Shown: in pieces, positions 23,686-52,713 of the stretch | Numbering within the stretch: the first letter of the stretch is position 1 | Layout: every line of letters starts with the position of its first letter | Assembly (NCBI GenBank): GCA_948144175.1 | Contig: CANXME010002096.1 | Location: forward strand, 1,178,001 to 1,242,000 | Length of the DNA: 64,000 bases | From: Closterium sp. NIES-65 | Taxonomy: Eukaryota > Streptophyta > Zygnematophyceae > Desmidiales > Closteriaceae | Reading direction: 5' to 3' | The notes under the pieces: generated by a model | Seen by the model: the letters and a program-made list of their open reading frames with translations, nothing else | Databases searched by the model: none | Told to the model about the DNA's origin: nothing | Program-made: the position numbers and the translations under genes

Positions 23686-41701
<18,016 letters not shown>

Positions 41702-43735
41702 GCCCACCTGTTTTCCTGACAACGAGTAGCAGATGGTCTGCGAAGCTGGCGTGAAAATGGAAATGCGGCGATGCGCGCAACAACTCAGTCTAGGCGGATG
41801 ATAAATGGCGGAATTACTGAAGCTTTGTTATCTGCTGCATGTGGTGATCTCGAGGTCAATTCTTGTGTAGGGATGACCGTGAACACGGACTGAGGTTCTG
41901 TTCAAAAAGTTTAGTGCTAGATCCAGTATCTGCCACAAAAGTGTACCTGATCGAGTCCAGCGTGGCAGATTCCCCGCCGGAAGGGATTCACCACACCTGG
42001 GCCCAGTTCGGCAGGCATTATGGCTATTATGGCCATTATGGGCATTTTTAACGGGCCCCCAAAAAATGGCCCCTCTAAACAGCTGCGAAGTCAGACTGTA
42101 GCTGCAGTTTAACTTTGGAAGAATGGGCCCGACTGTTCGGTTGGCATTAAATGGGCCTAGATTAATGGCTCAACCCAAAATGACACTTCGCAGAAGCTCG
42201 CATGCAGCTGCGCTGATGGAGCCCAGATCACTGTACTGGCAGCCCGGGCAGCCCTGCAAACCAGTGGTGGACGTCGGAAAAAATAGGGCGTATCCAGGTT
42301 CGGGTCATGGACACTGTTCCGGGCATCCGCAATTTACGGATGACCCAAACAACATAAAACGCCACTTTGGGTCCTCCGAACTCATGCGACTCCCAAAGAG
42401 CCGCGAAGGTTTTAGCGCCAAAATCAGGCTCCCCACAACAGTCGCATCCAATGGAGGGATGCCAGAACAGTTCGAAACATCCTTAGCAAGACCCACGCGA
42501 AACCACGCGAAACCCACCGAAAAAACACAATCGTCAAAATTCCCAGCGTGAATCCCCAAATATTGGGAGGGCGACGCGGGAATTTTTTGACCCACTAATG
42601 GTCACTGGGGTCAATTTGCCGAGTGGTTGGGTGCAGAGGGGTAAGACGTGGGACATTGCCCACATGTGACACTCGACTGACGACCGCCAAAAAATGGCAG
42701 TAAATCCAGAATCGTGCAACCAGATGATTGGTTGGGGGTGGGTCGTGCACGTCAGTCGCCCAACACCTGCACATTGACCCAAAGTTGGGGTCGCGCGCGG
42801 CTTGGCAGCCCACTTCGGGTCATGCGCAAATTCCGCATGACCCAAACAGTAGAATGAACAGTGCTCATGACCGGAGCCAAAGATACGCCCTTAGTGATGG
42901 TGTGTTGGTGATGTGTGATTTTCCAGCTGGCAAGAAGAGGGGCATGAAAGACCCGGATTTGTTTTTTTCAGGGCAATGTGTGATTGCCCCGAATCATTGA
43001 TACCCCGTGTGGTGCGGGCCCTCGAGGCCGCATAGTGCGGCGTATCAGAAAATGGACCATTTGCCTGAGAAATAGGGATCGAGGAAGATTCCTCTGGTGG
43101 AAAATGCCAGCGTCAAAAGGGGTGTTCGGCTGGCATTCCATTACTGCCTGGCTCGGCGATGGTCTGCTTATATCGAGCCTAGATAACCTTTCACGCGCTT
43201 ATCAAAGAAGGTTCTAGGGTGGTTGGTTTACTGTAGCCCATCCGGGGAAACCGTTTTTTTAATGCCTGCCGAACTGGGCCCTGCTCTGCTTTTGTTGAGT
43301 CTACGACCGAAGTGAAATCGTAAATTTCGTACCCAATCAGATGTCGGTGACAAGACACTAAAATACCACAACAAATCGGGCCAGTCAGGGGGGACTTGAA
43401 GCCGTTGGCCCAAATTGCACAAGTTTTAAAGCCCGAGTACCACATGGCTGTTTTCATATTCAAGATTCTTGAATATCAATTCGCCAAAAACCAAGCTACC
43501 ACCTGAATTCGAGCATTCCTTCACGATAATGATCCGTGATTGGCCAGCGACACTCAAAGTCTTACCGAGCGGAGGGTCAGCTAGCAAGGCAGCACTGTTC
43601 ACTTGAAGTGAACTTGAAAACCATCTGGTACTAAATGCACGTCATACTACACGTAGTTCACCCGCTATTCGCGCCCAAGTGTTCACCCCCTATCTCTTTT
43701 TTCTGCCAGTGATTTATCAGTGAACGAATTAGAAT
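41702..43735. other. Upstream intergenic region of ISA2, no gene recognised
   Basis: About 2 kb of mixed composition. Short open frames exist on both strands but none shows a recognisable domain, and I see no convincing splice-linked exons. The ISA2 promoter should lie in its left part, but I found no clear TATA box and do not call one. Confidence 0.5.
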
Positions 43736-43959
43736 TGCTTTGTAAATCATGCTTGCCCCCGTCGCCTTCGCCTGCCCGCGACGCCTTCAGTTCCTTCGCT
43801 CCTGGTAGTTGCTTCCTTATGTCGCCCACGCTTCCTTACATCACTTTGGCTTCCTTACGTCACCTACGCTTCCTTACGTCACTTTGGCTTCCTTACGTCG
43901 CCCACGCTTCCTTACGTCACTCGCGTAACCTTTCGTCGCACACGCTCCCGTTCGTCTCT

Positions 43960-44345
43960 TGCTTCCATTCGCCGCCCTCCCTTCCGCCCGTCGCCTTCCA
44001 TCCGCTCGTCGCCCACCCTTTTGCCTGTCGCCCTTCCTTCCGCCTGTCGCCCTCCCTTCCGCCCGTCGCCCTCCCTTCCGCGCGTCGCCCTCCTTTCCGC
44101 GCGTCGCCCTCTCATCCGCCCGTCGCCCTCCGTTACGCCCGTCGCCCTCCCTTCCGCCCGTCGCCCTCCCTTCCGCGCGTCGCCCTCCCATCCGCCCGTC
44201 GCCCTCCCTTCCGCCCGTCGCCCTCCCTTCTGCCCGTCGCCCTCCCTTCCGCCCGTCGCCCTCCCTTCCGCCTGTCGCCCTCCCTTTCGCCCGTTGCCCT
44301 CACTTCCGCCCGTCGCCCTCCCTTCCGCCCTGCCATCCACGCCGC
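43960..44345. repeat. 19-bp minisatellite
   Basis: About 20 units of CGTCGCCCTCCCTTCCGCC and variants. A period not divisible by three makes a 57-bp (19-residue) apparent protein repeat in every open frame. Not coding. Confidence 0.9.
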
Positions 44346-44545
44346 GTCGCCCTCGCCATCCCTCCCGTCTCCCTTCCCATCGCGCACACTTGTCACCCTC
44401 TCTTTTCTACCCCTACACACGCCCTTCCCTCCCCCCAATAATCGCAAATTTCCCCCACACTGCTTACCTCTCCCACCCTCCCCATCCCCTTCCATCCGCC
44501 TCCAATCCCCTTCCCTGCTTTCCCCCCTCCCCTTCCCTGCTTCCC

Positions 44546-44680
44546 TGTCAAACATTATATATGTTGTTGTGCTTGTTTAGGCTACAGTGGGTTAGCCTAT
44601 ACGGGGTACACAATTCTAGGGTTAGGTACTTGTACTGTTTTCACTGCTAGTTCATCCATTCCTGTTCGTTCATTTCAACA
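44546..44680 (+). mobile_element. Copia-type solo LTR
   Basis: A 135-bp LTR (TGTCAAACATT to TTTCAACA) with the family signature (GTTTAGGCTACAGTGGGTTA, TAGGGTTAGG) and no internal region. It is flanked by TTCCC at 44541-44545 and 44681-44685, a likely target duplication. This is what LTR-LTR recombination leaves behind. It lies within CT-rich repeat DNA. Confidence 0.8.
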
Positions 44681-45545
44681 TTCCCCCCATCCCCTTCACT
44701 GCTTCCCCCCCTCCCCTTCCCTGCTTCCCCATGTCCGCTGCCCTGCTTCCACCCACCCCCTTCCCTGCTTCCTCGTGTCCCCTTCCCTGCTTCCCCCCAT
44801 CCCCTTCCTTGATTCCCCGTGTCCACTTCCCTGCTTCCCCCCATCCCCTTCCCTGATTCCCCATGTCGCTTCCCCCCCTCCCCTTCCCTGCTTCCCCATG
44901 TCCGCTTCCTTGCTTCCACCCACCCCCTTCCCTGCTTCCCCGTGTCCCCTTCCCTGCTTCCCCCCATCCCCTTCCTTGATTCCCCGTGTCCCCTTCCCTG
45001 CTTCCCCCCATCCCCTTCCCTGATTCCCTGTATCCCCTTCCCTGCTTCTCCCCATCCCCTTCCCTGCTTCCCTGCTTTTCCCCATCCACTTCCCTGATTC
45101 CCCCCATTCTCTTCCCTGCTTTCCCCCATCTCCTTCCCTGCTTTCCCCCATCCCCTTCTGTGCTTCCCCCCATTCCCTTCCTTGCTTTCCCCTATCTCCT
45201 TCCCTACTTTCCCCCATCCCCTTCCCTGATTCCCCCCATTCCCTTCCTTGCTTTCCCCCATCCCCTTCCCTGATTCCCCCCATTCCCTTCCTTGCTTTCC
45301 CCCATCCCATTCCCTGCTTACCCCCATCCCCTTCCTTGCTTACCCCCATCCCCTTCCATGCTTCCCCATTTCCCCTTCTCTACTTCCCACCATCCCTTTC
45401 CCTGCTTCCCCCCATCCCCTTCCCTGCTTCCCCCCATCCCCTTCCCTGCTTCCCCCCATCCCCTTCCCTGCTTCCTCCCATTCTCTTCCCTGCTTTCCCC
45501 CGTCCCCTTCCCTACTCCCCCCTTTCTCTGTGTCCCCTTCTCCCT
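44681..45545. repeat. 22-bp CT-rich minisatellite
   Basis: Around 38 units of the type CCCCATCCCCTTCCCTGCTT plus CC. Continuous open frames on both strands arise from the repeat, not from genes. A hAT element lies just beyond its right edge. Confidence 0.9.
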
Positions 45546-45575
45546 GTTCCCTGTCTCCGTGTGAGGTGTTTCATT

Positions 45576-48399
45576 CTAAGTTGCAATAAACGCTCAGGCC
45601 TGTTTGCGTTTAGCGGATATCCACTTGCGTATACACGCAACACGCTATACGCAAGCGAATCCGCTATACGCTCAGCAAATTTGTTTTGGGGCAGCCCGGG
45701 CGAAAAAAAAAAAACGAACATACGGAAAAATGCGGAATTTCACGACGTGCGTTTTGCCTAAGGCGAATTGCACGAACGTGACTTGTCCAATCGTGGACGT
45801 GGGTTCAACCCACGCAGTCGAGATTGGTTGTGTCAATTTGTCAAGTCGCGTTTTCACGTACACATTTTGTGCGCTCTGTTTGTTACCGCATTGAATCCCC
45901 TCCCATCTACTCACTCCAACCAAATGTCCCAATGTTCCCTTCTCTCGTTGTGCTACTTAGTGGGTTGCGAGCAACTACGCAATTCATCAGTTCCCCGTCT
46001 CTTTCGTAATGTCTAGCCCGCCATGCACACCGCCATCCGTTCAGACAGTGCAGAGTTCTCGGATTGTTCGACCTGAGGGTAGGGATTACCTTCGTGACAT
46101 GCCGGAACACGCTGTCTTCAAACATTTCAGCCTCATTGTGCGGGAAGAAGGCAAAGTACAGCAGTACGAGTGTAAGTACTGCTTCAATTTTTTCACCGGT
46201 GCAGCCATTCGTTGCGCGCAGCACCTGAGCTCGTGGAAGGGAATGAAGCGTCGCGAGGTGACGCTTTGCAAGAAGGCACCGCAAGACGTACGCAACGAGA
46301 TGCGCACCAAATACGAAAAGATGGCTTCCGCGATCGAGGAAAAGCGCCGAGCAACATCTGCTGCAGTTGCGGCAGTACAGGCTGGCGGAGGGAAGCGGCG
46401 CATAACCAACTACTTGGAGGGAGATGCCTCTGCGGCTAAGCGGGATGCTCACGAGGGCCTTGCGCTGATGTTTGCGACCTGCAGAATCCCGGAGGTCACC
46501 ATGGACCACCCGCTGTTCATCAACGCCATGCTGCTCGTCAACCGCGGCGGCAACGGCTACGTCCCCCCCAGGAGGACTTTCATTGGCGGGGCTGGACTGG
46601 TCGCTGTCCGCAAAGGGATTGAGCAGGGGCTGGTGGGGATTAAATCGAGCTGGAAGAAGACGGGGGTAACAATTGCATCCGACATGATGACGGACAAATG
46701 TGGGAGGGCGCAAGCGAACGTGCTTCTGATCAACGACTCCGGCGCTGTCTTCAGGGAGGCGATCGACTGCGGTATGGAGCGGAAGACGGGGGATACATAG
46801 CGGGGATTCTGGAGCCGGTGGTGGAGGAGGTAGGACCAGAAAATGTCGTCGCGTTTTGTATGGATGGGGGGTCGAACTATGCCGTGGCTGTCCAGGAGCT
46901 GATTGCCAAGTAGCCACACATTCAGAAGGTTCCTTGTGCCACGCATGTGATGGATCTCCTCCTGGAGGACGTGGGAAAGATGGGGTGGGCAAAAGGGGTG
47001 GTGGATCGAACTGGGGAGATGAGTTCGTTCGTTCGCAACCATCATTGGACGCGCGCTTACCTGAGGACCAAGGAGTTGGTGGAGGGGAAGGTGCTGCAGC
47101 CGCTGAAGCCAGCGGGAACACGGTTCGGGACACAATACATTGCTATGTCCCGCCTTTGTCAGTTGCGTAGCACCCTCAACGCGATGGTGCTTTCCGACAG
47201 GTGGAAGGAGTGGGCCTCGGGGTCGCAGAAGGAAACTGCCGAGGCCTTTGCTGAACGGGTCCTCGATGACGCATGGTGGCGGACGGCAGAATTCTTCTGC
47301 AAGCTGATGCAGCTGCCCTACAAGGCGATGCGGCAGACTGACGCAGATGCCAATGAGATGATGGGCCGGCTCTACAATGTAATGCCACAGCTTACCGAGG
47401 ATGTCAACAACATCCTGGACGAGGATGAGCAGCAGCTGAGTAGCGCGGACAAGGAAAAGATCCGCAGCATCATCAAGGACCGTTGGGATAACAACCTCGC
47501 CTGCGCCATGCACGTTGCTGGCCGAATCCTCAACCCCACCGACCAGGAGGAGGATATCTTTGGCAGCGACGCCGAATGCATCCGGATTTTCAAGGCGTTA
47601 ATCAACTAGCACGTGGAGTTCCTCATCGACCACGACGGGAAGGGGAGGGATGAGGGTCCAGATTACTTGCTTGCCTTGGGTGACGGGCTGAGGGCTTTCT
47701 TGGATATGAAAGGCAGTTTTGGGATGCGGGAGGCGCTTGCACAGAGGGAGAAGGTGAAGGCAAGTAAGTACAGCATGGTGAAGTGGTGGCAGTGGAACGG
47801 CACAGATGCACCTCACCTGATGTGCTTCGCCGTGAGGGTGCTATCTCAGCCTGTATCGGCATCCCCTTGTGAGCGTGGGTGGGGAACTTGGGATGCTGTC
47901 CACACAGCCCGCCGGAACCGCCTCGGATCTACAAAGTGCCAGGACCTGGTTTTTGTTGCGCACAACTGGAATGTTGTGCGCAACTGGCACTCGCGCGCAG
48001 ATGTAATGCCGAAGGTTGTGCCAGGGATTGGGGACGAGCCTCCTATTCCCGAGGGGTACAACGGGTTGGATGAGACGGAGGTGGAGGAGGAGGAAGGCGA
48101 GGATGACGTCGTGGAGGACGAGTACGCTTAGAACTAGGGTGGCAAGAGAGTATTAGTGACATGTGTGTGTGTGTATAGTGTCGTAATCTTATTATGGGGA
48201 AAAAAAAACTGTGTTGCAAAACCCCCAAAATGCCTCACCCTCCCCCCCCCCCCCCCCCCAAAACATTCCCAAGTGTTTTTTTTTTGCCCTGCCCAGGAAA
48301 GTTTTTTCCCTGCCCAGAAAAGCGTATTCCAAAGTCGACCCCCAAGCGGATAGCGTGCATACGCTAGCGTATATACGATAAGCGTATATTGCAACTTAG
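45576..48399 (+). mobile_element. hAT DNA transposon
   Basis: A 2,824-bp element with 13-bp terminal inverted repeats (CTAAGTTGCAATA at 45576-45588 and its complement at 48387-48399). A perfect 8-bp target duplication, GTTTCATT, lies at 45568-45575 and 48400-48407, as hAT elements make. Subterminal regions are rich in GCGTATA-type motifs in both orientations (45610-45675, 48335-48386), probably transposase-binding sites. The internal gene is a BED-finger hAT transposase that is no longer open. Confidence 0.93.
46009..48131 (+). pseudogene. BED-type zinc-finger hAT transposase, inactivated
   Basis: The first frame (46009-46800) carries the BED finger (ECKYCFNFF...CAQHLSSWKG) and the start of the DUF659-like core (ASDMMTDKCGRAQANVL). 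The reading frame changes near 46790. The second frame runs to 48131 with the rest of the core (EEVGPENVVAFCMDGGSNYA, VPCATHVMDLLLEDVGK) and the C-terminal dimerisation region (VLSQPVSASPCERGWGTWD, HTARRNRLGS). Two in-frame TAG codons lie at 46914-46916 and 47607-47609. One frameshift and two stops in an otherwise well-kept sequence with perfect ends suggest recent inactivation. Confidence 0.88.
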
Positions 48400-48606
48400 G
48401 TTTCATTGAACCTGCTTTCTCCCACCCTCTGCACTACTTCCTCCCTACCTCTGCCCTGCTTCCCCTCATTCTCTGCCCTGCCGCCCCCACCCTCTGCCCT
48501 TGCGTCTCCCCACCCTCTGTTCTACTTCCTTCATCCTCACCCACCTTACCAAGTATCGCCTGCCCACCTTACCACCTCAATTTGTTTCCTTCTCATCCGC
48601 GCGCAG

Positions 48607-48816
48607 GTGTGGCGGAAGGTGCACGTGGCGCGGAGCGTGTTGGAGGAGCGGTTTGACGTGGAGATCACTGATAACACCCTTCTCTGGCAAGTCAACCTCC
48701 ACCAAGCTTAAGGGAGTGCCAACTCACGCCCCGTCGTCGCCAAAGGCGAACTCTACACAGCCTGCAGCAACACACGCATGCTCAAGTTCTTTGACGGCTG
48801 GATTTTCCAAGCACAA
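48607..48816 (+). pseudogene. Unidentified host-like exon with an in-frame stop
   Basis: A 70-codon block sits between a good acceptor (GCGCGCAG) and a donor (GTAATG), both in phase 0. It reads VWRKVHVARSVLEERFDVE, then WQVNLHQA, a TAA at 48709-48711, then SRPVVAKGELYTACSNTRM and FFDGWIFQAQ. The amino-acid composition is that of a normal globular protein, unlike the surrounding CT-rich DNA. I do not recognise the family. It may be one exon of a decayed gene; no partner exon was found nearby. Confidence 0.4.
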
Positions 48817-49523
48817 GTAATGAGCGTCTCTCTCTTGCACTCTCGCCCCTCCCTGCCACCGGGTGAAGGCACGCAGGGGCTGTGGCAGGATATGGGGACT
48901 GGCAGTGTCAGCAGGATGCCGCGGAGCGTTGATGCAGGAGGGGAAGGCAGGCTGGCAGTATTGCTGGCGGCAGTGCACGTCAAGGCTGGGCTGCGCTGCT
49001 GTGAGCTGGGGGAGTGCAGAGCGGTGCAGGGAAAGGCAGGCCATGTTGCTGTGTGGCGGGCCAAGACCCACATGCTGCAGTGCCGGAACATAAGGCGAGT
49101 TCATTTTGCATGCCTCAACTGGTGCTGCACATTGCAGTGCTTGCGAGTCGTCATGACCATGGCAGTCTCTCGCCTATTAGCACGCCAGTGGCACTCTTAG
49201 AGCACTCTAGCGGATGTGAGAGATGCTTCCCTAGGTACCTGAAGATGCCGGGGTTATCTGGTTGTAGGGATCGACTTGTGGATCATGCTATGCTATGCGC
49301 TAGAGGTTTATAGGTACAAGGGTCTACCTGTGATGATAGTGGTATAAGGGGTGTATTGTGTATGCCCATATCTTAGTGTTGACCTGACCTCTTCTTCGTG
49401 ATGCAACATATGAATACCGGCCCTATTGTGGTTGCTACTGTCGTTTCTGATTATGCAATAGGCAGTCTTGTGAGTGCATCACTTCTGACTAAGATTCTCA
49501 CAAATACCGTAATAAGAGATAAA
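48817..49523. other. Unassigned sequence, no gene recognised
   Basis: Mixed composition with short open frames on both strands but no domain I recognise. It may be intron or 3' flank of the exon-like block at 48607-48816. Confidence 0.4.
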
Positions 49524-49528
49524 GTGAG

Positions 49529-51030
49529 TGACAAAAGTTAGAAGAAGAAAGAGGAATGAACTAGCAGAAATGGGGATACAAATAGCAAACCCTAGAAGGG
49601 TTGTACTCGCTATAGAGCACCCCACTACAGGCTAGAACATAAGAATAATATTCTGACACACCCCCATAGCCAAAGTGGGGTGTAATCAGCAGAGCAGGCA
49701 AAGCAAAACAAGCTCAGGGTGGATCACAATGTCACCACACATTCTGAGCACAAGTTCAAGAAGAAATAGTTTAGAGTTCACAATTATAAGCAAAGCTAGT
49801 GGTAGTCACAACGGGCAAGTGAGGAGGAGGAGGGAGAGTGAGGGGAGAGGAGACAGGAGGCGACGGCTGAAGCTGCAGACACACGGGCAACAGGAGGCAG
49901 ACTGGCACAGCGGCTACCGGACAGCGCCCGGACTACAGGAGTAACAGGCCCCGCGGCTCAAATAGCGGCGGACGGGCAACGGACCCACGGGCGGCTGGCA
50001 CAGCTGGCTACGACTGGGCTACCGGGACAGCGCCCCGGACTACAGGTGCTGCGGACGACAAGCCGGCAGCCTCCGCTCAACCTCCCGCAAACAGTCCCAC
50101 CCCCCTGATACACACCCACTGCTACACCGCTAGCTCTACTCCCACGCACCCCCCCTTAAACCCTAAACCCCAGTCTCCCACACAACCACCCCCCTCAGCG
50201 ACAGCTGCAGCAGTGGGAGACGAAGGAGGAGGAGGAGCAAGGGAGGAAGGCACACCGGCCACCCCCATACCCGCCACCCCACAGCGGCCCCCGAAGGAGC
50301 CGCGACGGGCGACGGGAAATGGCAGGGGGAAGGGGGGGGGGGGGGGGGCGGTGTGGTGAAAGGGGCCCACCACGGGCCTAGTTGGAGGGCGGGGCCGCGA
50401 CAAGGGGCGGGACCGCGACGGTCGGGGCGGGGCCGCGACGAGGGGCGGGGCCGCGACGTAGGGCGGGGCCGCTTCGAGGGGCGGGGCCGCGACGCAGGGC
50501 GGGGCCGCGACGTAGGGCGGGGCCGCGTCGAGGGGCGGGGCCGCGACGGTCGGGGCGGGGCCGTGACATAGGGCGGGGCCGCTTCGAGGGGCGGGGCCGC
50601 GACGCAGGGCGGGGCCGCGACGTAGGGCGGGGCCGCGTCGAGGGGCGGGGCCGCGACGGTCGGGGCCGCTTCGAGGGGCTGGGCCGCGACGCAGGGCGGG
50701 GCCGCGACGTAGGGCAGAAGCCCGCCGCGCGCCTCGGGGCGCACAGCGGGCAAAGAACCGCCGCGCGCCTCGGGGCGCACGGCGGGCAGAAAACCGCCGC
50801 GCGCCTCGGGGCGCACGGCGGGAGGAAAAAGTAGCAGCGGAAGCGAGGTGGTAACCCACCCACAGGATCGATCCAAGGGGATCGACCTGCTCTGATAGCA
50901 TGACAAAAGTTAGAAGAAGAAAGAGGAATGAACTAGCAGAAATGGGGATACAAATAGCAAACCCTAGAAGGGTTGTACTCGCTATAGAGCACCCCACTAC
51001 AGGCTAGAACATAAGAATAATATTCTGACA
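49529..51030 (-). mobile_element. Non-autonomous copia-derived LTR element N1
   Basis: A 1,502-bp element on the minus strand. LTRs of 130 bp at 49529-49658 and 50901-51030 read identically, with target duplication GTGAG at 49524-49528 and 51031-51035. The primer-binding site at about 50889-50900 reads TGCTATCAGAGCAGG on the minus strand. The polypurine tract and about 100 bp of 3' subterminal sequence match copia C and D. The inside is GC-rich minisatellite with no gag or pol, so it must move using proteins of an autonomous relative. Identical LTRs mean recent movement. Confidence 0.88.
50380..50830 (-). repeat. GC-rich minisatellite leader of N1
   Basis: Units around GGGGCCGCGACGTAGGGCG (50380-50720), then three units of about 44 bp containing CCGCGCGCCTCGGGGCGCAC (50727-50822). 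It sits in the same leader position as the repeats of A, B and C. Confidence 0.82.
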
Positions 51031-51035
51031 GTGAG

Positions 51036-51334
51036 CGCAAAGAATGTACATAGGTGTGTAAGTAGCACAGCAGCATAAGGTGACTGTTGAGGGCCCACAG
51101 AGATTGCAGGCCGTGGATGAATGGAGTGGGGAGAACACCGCTCACGCTGCAACTGCCATGTATGTGCATGACATCGCACAGAACCGGCACGCTCACTGCC
51201 ACGTCAGCATGCATGCCGGCGACTGCTGGCATGGCAGCAGTGGCACCGGAAGGGGCAGCGGCGACGGTAGCGAGGGTGAGCGGCAGCCAGTGGTGGTAGA
51301 ACTAGCGCAGCAGCCGGTCCGCCTCGTCCACCAC
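51036..51334 (-). pseudogene. DEAD-box RNA helicase fragment (plant RH1 / DDX51-like)
   Basis: Directly after a good acceptor the minus strand reads VVDEADRLLR, a TAG (51302-51304), then FYHHWLPLTLATVAAA. VVDEADRLLR is helicase motif II, and the following Trp-Leu-Pro is typical of the RH1/Dbp6/DDX51 group of ribosome-biogenesis helicases, where a Gln or Glu usually stands at the stop position. The left end is set by the N1 insertion. No other helicase exon was found in the window, so this is a remnant or a stray exon. Confidence 0.55.
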
Positions 51335-51383
51335 CTGATGGGGCAAGAGGGGATGCAGGCGGTGCAGGGGGTGCACGGAGGGA

Positions 51384-51625
51384 GGCATGGGGAGGCATGG
51401 AGAGGCATGGGGAGGCATGGGGAGGCACGGGGAGGCATGGGGAGGCATGGATGGGGAGGAGTGGGGAGGCATGGGGAGGCATGGGGAGGAACGGGGAGGC
51501 ATGGGGAGGCATGGGGAGGCATGGGGAGGCATGGGGAGGTATGGGGAGGCATGGGGAGGAATGGGGAGGCATGGGGAGGCATGGGGAGGCATGGGGAGGC
51601 ATGGGGAGGCATGGGGGACAGAGGG
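51384..51625. repeat. 10-bp minisatellite (GGGGAGGCAT)n
   Basis: About 24 units. The long Met/Gly/Arg/His or Pro/His/Ala/Ser frames over it are artefacts. Confidence 0.92.
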
Positions 51626-51639
51626 GGCACAGCGGGCAC

Positions 51640-51708
51640 AGGGTGAGGGTAAGGGGCAGTCAATTATGGTATGACTGGCACAGCAAGCGGCATGCCTCGT
51701 CCACCACC
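51640..51708 (-). pseudogene. Second copy of the helicase motif II exon start
   Basis: A diverged copy of the same acceptor and exon start reads VVDEACRLLCQSYHN, then TGA in place of the conserved Trp, then LPLTLTL. It lies about 370 bp upstream of the first copy, with a 10-bp minisatellite between them. It independently supports the family assignment. Confidence 0.55.
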
Positions 51709-51789
51709 TGATGGGCACAGGGTTGCGCATGGGGGACTAGGGGACAGAGAAGCACGGAGAGAATGTGAAGTCTCTGCACAGGTTGAAGC

Positions 51790-52345
51790 AGAGGGGAAAA
51801 TAAGGGGAAGGGAGGGGGGAATGAGGAGAAGCAGAGGGGGGAATGAGGAGAAGCAGGGGGGGGGATAAGAAGAAGCGGAGGGGGGAATGAGGAGAAGAGG
51901 AGGGGGGGATGAGTAGAAGCGGAAGCGGGAAGGAGGGGAAGCGGAGGGGGGAATTAGGAGAAGCGGAGGGGGAAATGAGGGGAAGCAGGGGGGGGAAATG
52001 AGGAGAAGCAGAGAGGGAAATGAGGGGAAGGAGGGGGGGAAATGAGGGGAAGGAGGGGGGGGGGATGAGGGGAAGCAGGGGGGGAACGATGAGAGCAGAG
52101 GGGGAAACGAGGGGAAGCAGCGGAAATGTGGGGAAGCAGAGGCGGACATGAGGGGAAGCAAAAGGAGAAATTAGGGGAAGCAGGAGGTTAAAATTTGGAA
52201 AATAAGGGGGCTGGAATAGGGGAAGCAGGGGGGAAACCAGGGGAAGCAGAGGGGAAATCGAGAGGAAGCAGGGGAGTAAATGAGGTTAGAAGAGGGGTGA
52301 ATGAGGGGAAGCAGATGGGGAATGAGGGGAAGCAGAGGGAATAGA
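51790..52345. repeat. Purine-rich minisatellite
   Basis: Units of 20-24 bp around GGGGGAATGAGGGGAAGCAG. No coding content. Confidence 0.85.
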
Positions 52346-52479
52346 GGGGAAGGTAACAAGAGGGAATGGAAAGGCAGGGAAACGAGGGCAAGGGATGGGC
52401 AGGTGGGAGAAGGGCAGCGGGAGTGGAGGCGCGAGGAGGGGCAGCGCGACGAGGATGTTGGCGCGCTGACCGCACGGGA

Positions 52480-52708
52480 GGCGCGGCGAGGTGAGCGAAG
52501 GCGCGGCGAGGAGAGCGGAGGCGCGGCGAGGCGAGCGGAGGCGCGGCGAGGCGAGCGGTGGCGCGGCGAGGCGAGCGGAGGCGCGACGAGGGGAGCGGAG
52601 GCGCGGTGAGGCAAGCGGAGGCGCGGAGAGGCGAGCGGAGGCGCGGCGAGGCAAGCGGAGGCGCGACGAGGGGAGCGGAGGCGCGGTGAGGCAAGCGGAG
52701 GCACGGCG
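52480..52708. repeat. 20-bp GC-rich minisatellite, split by a TRIM element
   Basis: Units of GAGGCGCGGCGAGGCGAGCG resume at 54231-54262 on the far side of the element at 52714-54225. Confidence 0.88.
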
Positions 52709-52713
52709 AAGCG

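Noticed and set aside
41702-43735. A small gene upstream of ISA2 (for example the 142-codon frame at 42123-42551)
   Set aside because: No recognisable domain, and frames of similar length occur on both strands in this region.
43720-45589. Overlapping long Pro/Ser/Arg/Ala frames on both strands
   Set aside because: They follow 19-bp and 22-bp DNA repeats; the apparent protein period equals the DNA period because it is not a multiple of three.
45785-45830. tRNA-like T-arm (GTGGGTTCAACCCAC) in the hAT 5' region
   Set aside because: It is a short inverted repeat only. I could not place a D arm, anticodon arm or matching acceptor stem around it.
46914-51304. Alternative genetic code with TAG/TAA read as Gln
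   Set aside because: Stops in the hAT gene, the orphan exon and the helicase remnant tempted this reading. However, ISA2 and copia C use CAG/CAA for Gln and have no internal stops, and the second helicase copy has a TGA stop.
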